From an uncultured Eubacteriales bacterium (GTDB taxonomy: Bacteria > Bacillota > Clostridia > Lachnospirales > Lachnospiraceae): a stretch of DNA of 7,009 nt. Position 1 is the stretch's first letter; each line of letters begins with the position of its first letter. The position numbers and the translations under genes were made by a program. The stretch is from contig ONWK01000106.1 in assembly GCA_900321505.1 (NCBI GenBank), positions 1-7,009 of the forward strand. Reading direction: 5' to 3'. Below, piece by piece: positions 4,648-7,009 of the stretch. The notes below the pieces were generated by a model. The model saw nothing but the letters and a program-made list of their open reading frames with translations, was not told the origin of the DNA and ran no database searches.

Positions 4648-7009
4648 TCAGTCCTTTATTATTCCCAGTTCTACCTGTTCCTTTCTCTGCTTTTTCAGCT
4701 TCCGCTTCATTGATATTGAACGTAAGATTCCCATCCTGTCTACAAGGGTAGTAACCTCCTTGCCCAGAACATCTCCCATGATATCAAGGAAGTCCGTTTT
4801 TTCACCTTCCGAAACGGCTGACTCTTCGCTTTCCTTCTCACGGATCCTTTTGATCATTACCTCATGATATACCTTCTTGAGGTTCTTTCTCAGCTCAAGA
4901 TATTTTGCCTCATCCGTTTCTTCAAGCCTGTCTTCCTTAGCCTTCATGAATTCCAGGTATGCTTCCATGAATTCCTCTTTGCCTTCGGGATATACCTTAA
5001 AGAAGCCATCGATCATCCGGCGGGTTTCCTTCACCGTTACCGGATTCGTAAATTTCCTGAATGTTTTATCAAAAAGATCATTTCCCTCCGCTATCTTTAT
5101 ATGAAGCGGCGTATAAACCTTTGCAAAGTTTTCGCAGCTATCCCGCAGAACGGCCTTTTCATCTTCGTCCGGATTAAACTCTCCTTTATGATTTTCCTTC
5201 ACAGCATCACGGAAAGCATTTATGCCGTCGAAATAATCCACGGCCTCATCAATCATTTTTATCCTCTGTTCGACCTCATGAATAAAGCCTTCGATCCACT
5301 CTTCGGAAAGATCATTTTTTTCCAGTTTTATCCGGAAAGCTTCTCTTAATTCTGCATCAACGATATCCCCGACCTTTTCAAATCTCGTCTGCATCATCAG
5401 GTCCCATCTCTGAACTTCGGCTACTTCCGGATCCATGGTCTTTCTGGTCTCTATGATATTATGGATATCATCAATTATCTCATCCTTCGCAGAAGCCTGG
5501 GACTTAAGAGGATTGATAAAGCTTCTCTCAAAGTCGTCATAATGTTCCTCCGCCAGTCTGCTGATAAAAGCCGGATCATTCTCAAAGATGACCAGCTGCT
5601 TGTAGTAACCTCTGGCCTTACTTCTGTGATACTCATCCGCCGGAAATTCATCCCTTCCCCGGCAGACTTCAACTGCTTTACCCCGGACGCTTTCCGTAAA
5701 GTCAAAATCCACGCTTTCTACCAGCATTTCGGTATACTTACCGATGACGCTCTCGGTCTCATCGATCTGGGTATTCATATTGGCAAGCGTGTTCTGAAGC
5801 CTGATCTGTCCCTGAGAGAAATTGTAAACTGCGGAAGGAACCTCAAGACCAAGCTCCTGTGCCTTCATCAGGGCCACCATGATACGCGCTCCTGCGGATC
5901 TCTGGTCTCCCATTTTAAAGACACTCCTGATGGCCTTTCCCAGTTCATCTCTCTTTTCCTGATACAGTGTTTCAAATTCCGGTTTCAGGAGCGCATGCAG
6001 CCCTGACCGGAATAGTTCCATATTTCCCGTCGTTGCGGCTGCCATCATACGGGTCACATGTCCCTGCTGCTCCTCACTTAGACTCGTGCAGTTACCGAAA
6101 TCAATGACTGTCAGCCCCTCATCACTGACCATGATATTTCCGTCATGAGGATCGCCATGGTAGAAGCCTTCCCTGAAGAGACCTTCCTCAGTCCATTTCT
6201 TGGCAAATGTATCCAGATATGACTTTTTCTTTTTTAATTCCGCAAGAAGTGATGTCAGCTTCTCCTCTATCCTGGCCGGCTGCAGCTGGGCATACTCCTC
6301 CGACTCCATATCAATATCCTGATCCATGGACATCTGAACCGCGCTGGAATAGTATTCCTGCCCGTTTTTTATCTTCCGTTCGATATCCTGCTTGGTTTCC
6401 TCCGACATGCCGGGAAGGATCCTTCGTTTATAGAGATCCTTCAGGCGCTGTGTTTCTGTCTTTATGCGTTCCAGCAGACTATCTATGGTTTCCCCGGGGG
6501 CTTTCTCCAGGACCATGGATGTGGTGGTGGGAGCGATCACCGTGTTGAGCTTCATGGAGGAAACCTTCTTTTCCTTCTCATCCTTTGCCTTATTGTAGAT
6601 CTTTCCGAGTTCGACATTGCGTGCCTCGATGGTGAGATCCAGCTCCTCCTGTATCCTTTCCAGCTGCCCCTCGTAGGTTGCCTGCATACCGCCTTTGTCC
6701 CGCTCTCCGATCTCCGGAAGGAGTTTCTTATGCTCAGCGGCTCTTTTAATATTTTCGTTCCGTCTGGACTGTATGTCCGCCTCTCTTGCACACCGGATCA
6801 TCAGTGCCTTCTCTCGCATCATCCGGTTTGTAACATCAGGCTTCAGAAGCTTGATGGCTGCTTCTTCAACTTTTCCGTCCGCCCGGGTGATCTTACAGAG
6901 AAATGTCTGTCCCACGGAAGCTGCTCCCAGCGGTTTTTCCACTTTGATATTCTTTACCTGGCCATGGGAACGCTGCACCATATTATAAAGCTGCGCTTCA
7001 ACGATCTCC
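4648..7009 (-). CDS. Divergent ABC1/UbiB/ADCK-family kinase-like protein, 5' end outside window
   Basis: Numbering starts at the first in-window Met (position 6981), but the frame stays open to the window edge and encodes EIVEAQLYN before it. That stretch matches family sequence normally found upstream of the Ala-rich loop, so the true start and the family's KxGQ motif should lie outside the window. Visible kinase elements in order: Ala-rich loop PLGAASVGQ (17-25), catalytic-type Lys in AIKLLKP (K44), ExD-like EELDLTIEARN (112-122), hinge-like MVLEKAPGE (156-164), catalytic loop HGDPHDGN (275-282) and IDFG (293-296). A family-like tail motif, LGLEVPS, follows at 378-384. ABC1 proteins are atypical kinases/ATPases, best known from ubiquinone and lipid metabolism. 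Oddities are about 100 helical residues (166-262) between hinge and catalytic loop, where the family usually has a much shorter link, and a roughly 370-residue charged helical C-terminus without the membrane helices of UbiB. The family call is strong; the substrate is unknown. It ends 21 bp before the acetyltransferase gene. Confidence 0.9.
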   Translation of the reverse strand, partial: EIVEAQLYNMVQRSHGQVKNIKVEKPLGAASVGQTFLCKITRADGKVEEAAIKLLKPDVTNRMMREKALMIRCAREADIQSRRNENIKRAAEHKKLLPEIGERDKGGMQATYEGQLERIQEELDLTIEARNVELGKIYNKAKDEKEKKVSSMKLNTVIAPTTTSMVLEKAPGETIDSLLERIKTETQRLKDLYKRRILPGMSEETKQDIERKIKNGQEYYSSAVQMSMDQDIDMESEEYAQLQPARIEEKLTSLLAELKKKKSYLDTFAKKWTEEGLFREGFYHGDPHDGNIMVSDEGLTVIDFGNCTSLSEEQQGHVTRMMAAATTGNMELFRSGLHALLKPEFETLYQEKRDELGKAIRSVFKMGDQRSAGARIMVALMKAQELGLEVPSAVYNFSQGQIRLQNTLANMNTQIDETESVIGKYTEMLVESVDFDFTESVRGKAVEVCRGRDEFPADEYHRSKARGYYKQLVIFENDPAFISRLAEEHYDDFERSFINPLKSQASAKDEIIDDIHNIIETRKTMDPEVAEVQRWDLMMQTRFEKVGDIVDAELREAFRIKLEKNDLSEEWIEGFIHEVEQRIKMIDEAVDYFDGINAFRDAVKENHKGEFNPDEDEKAVLRDSCENFAKVYTPLHIKIAEGNDLFDKTFRKFTNPVTVKETRRMIDGFFKVYPEGKEEFMEAYLEFMKAKEDRLEETDEAKYLELRKNLKKVYHEVMIKRIREKESEESAVSEGEKTDFLDIMGDVLGKEVTTLVDRMGILRSISMKRKLKKQRKEQVELGIIKD

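Noticed and set aside
4864..6006. Long plus-strand open frames (for example 4864-5349 and 5461-6006) opposite the kinase-like gene
   Set aside because: They lie fully antisense to a gene with clear family motifs, and their translations show no recognisable domain; they are codon-bias shadows.
6979..6981. ATG at 6981 as the true start of the kinase-like gene
   Set aside because: The frame is open to the window edge, the encoded EIVEAQLYN fits the family upstream of the Ala-rich loop, and a start here would remove the family's N-terminal KxGQ region.

Overview
The window looks like part of one co-directional gene cluster on the minus strand, read from the right end (position 7009) to the left. 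It holds four protein genes and almost no spare DNA. Strong purine-rich ribosome binding sites (GGAGG or AAGGGAG), moderate GC, short intergenic gaps and Lys/Glu-rich helical proteins suggest a Firmicute, most likely a clostridial gut or rumen bacterium of the Lachnospiraceae type. This placement is an inference from style; there is no rRNA or marker gene here. I see no tRNA, rRNA, CRISPR array, insertion sequence, attachment site or origin.

In order of transcription: (1) 7009-4648, the 3' part of a divergent ABC1/UbiB/ADCK-family protein kinase-like gene whose start lies outside the window. It keeps the Ala-rich loop, the lysine, the ExD motif, the HGDPHxGN loop and the DFG motif. It carries a long helical insertion inside the kinase fold and a C-terminal helical extension of more than 350 residues. 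(2) 4626-3601, a two-domain GNAT acetyltransferase: an N-terminal domain with a recognisable acetyl-CoA loop, an acidic linker, and a C-terminal half that looks like a second, degenerate GNAT fold. (3) 3515-594, a 973-residue protein of no family I recognise, with a Gln-rich N-terminus, a long charged helical body, a Gly-rich patch and three hydrophobic segments near the C-terminus. (4) 567-34, a 177-residue protein with the YbjN / type III secretion chaperone-like fold.

Gaps between genes are 21, 85 and 26 bp, and no convincing terminator or internal promoter is visible, so a single operon is the simplest reading. A working hypothesis (inference only): the large protein is the cargo or scaffold, the small YbjN/CesT-like protein is its chaperone or partner, and the kinase-like and acetyltransferase proteins modify one or both. 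The combination does not match any named system I know, and it is the main reason to look further.
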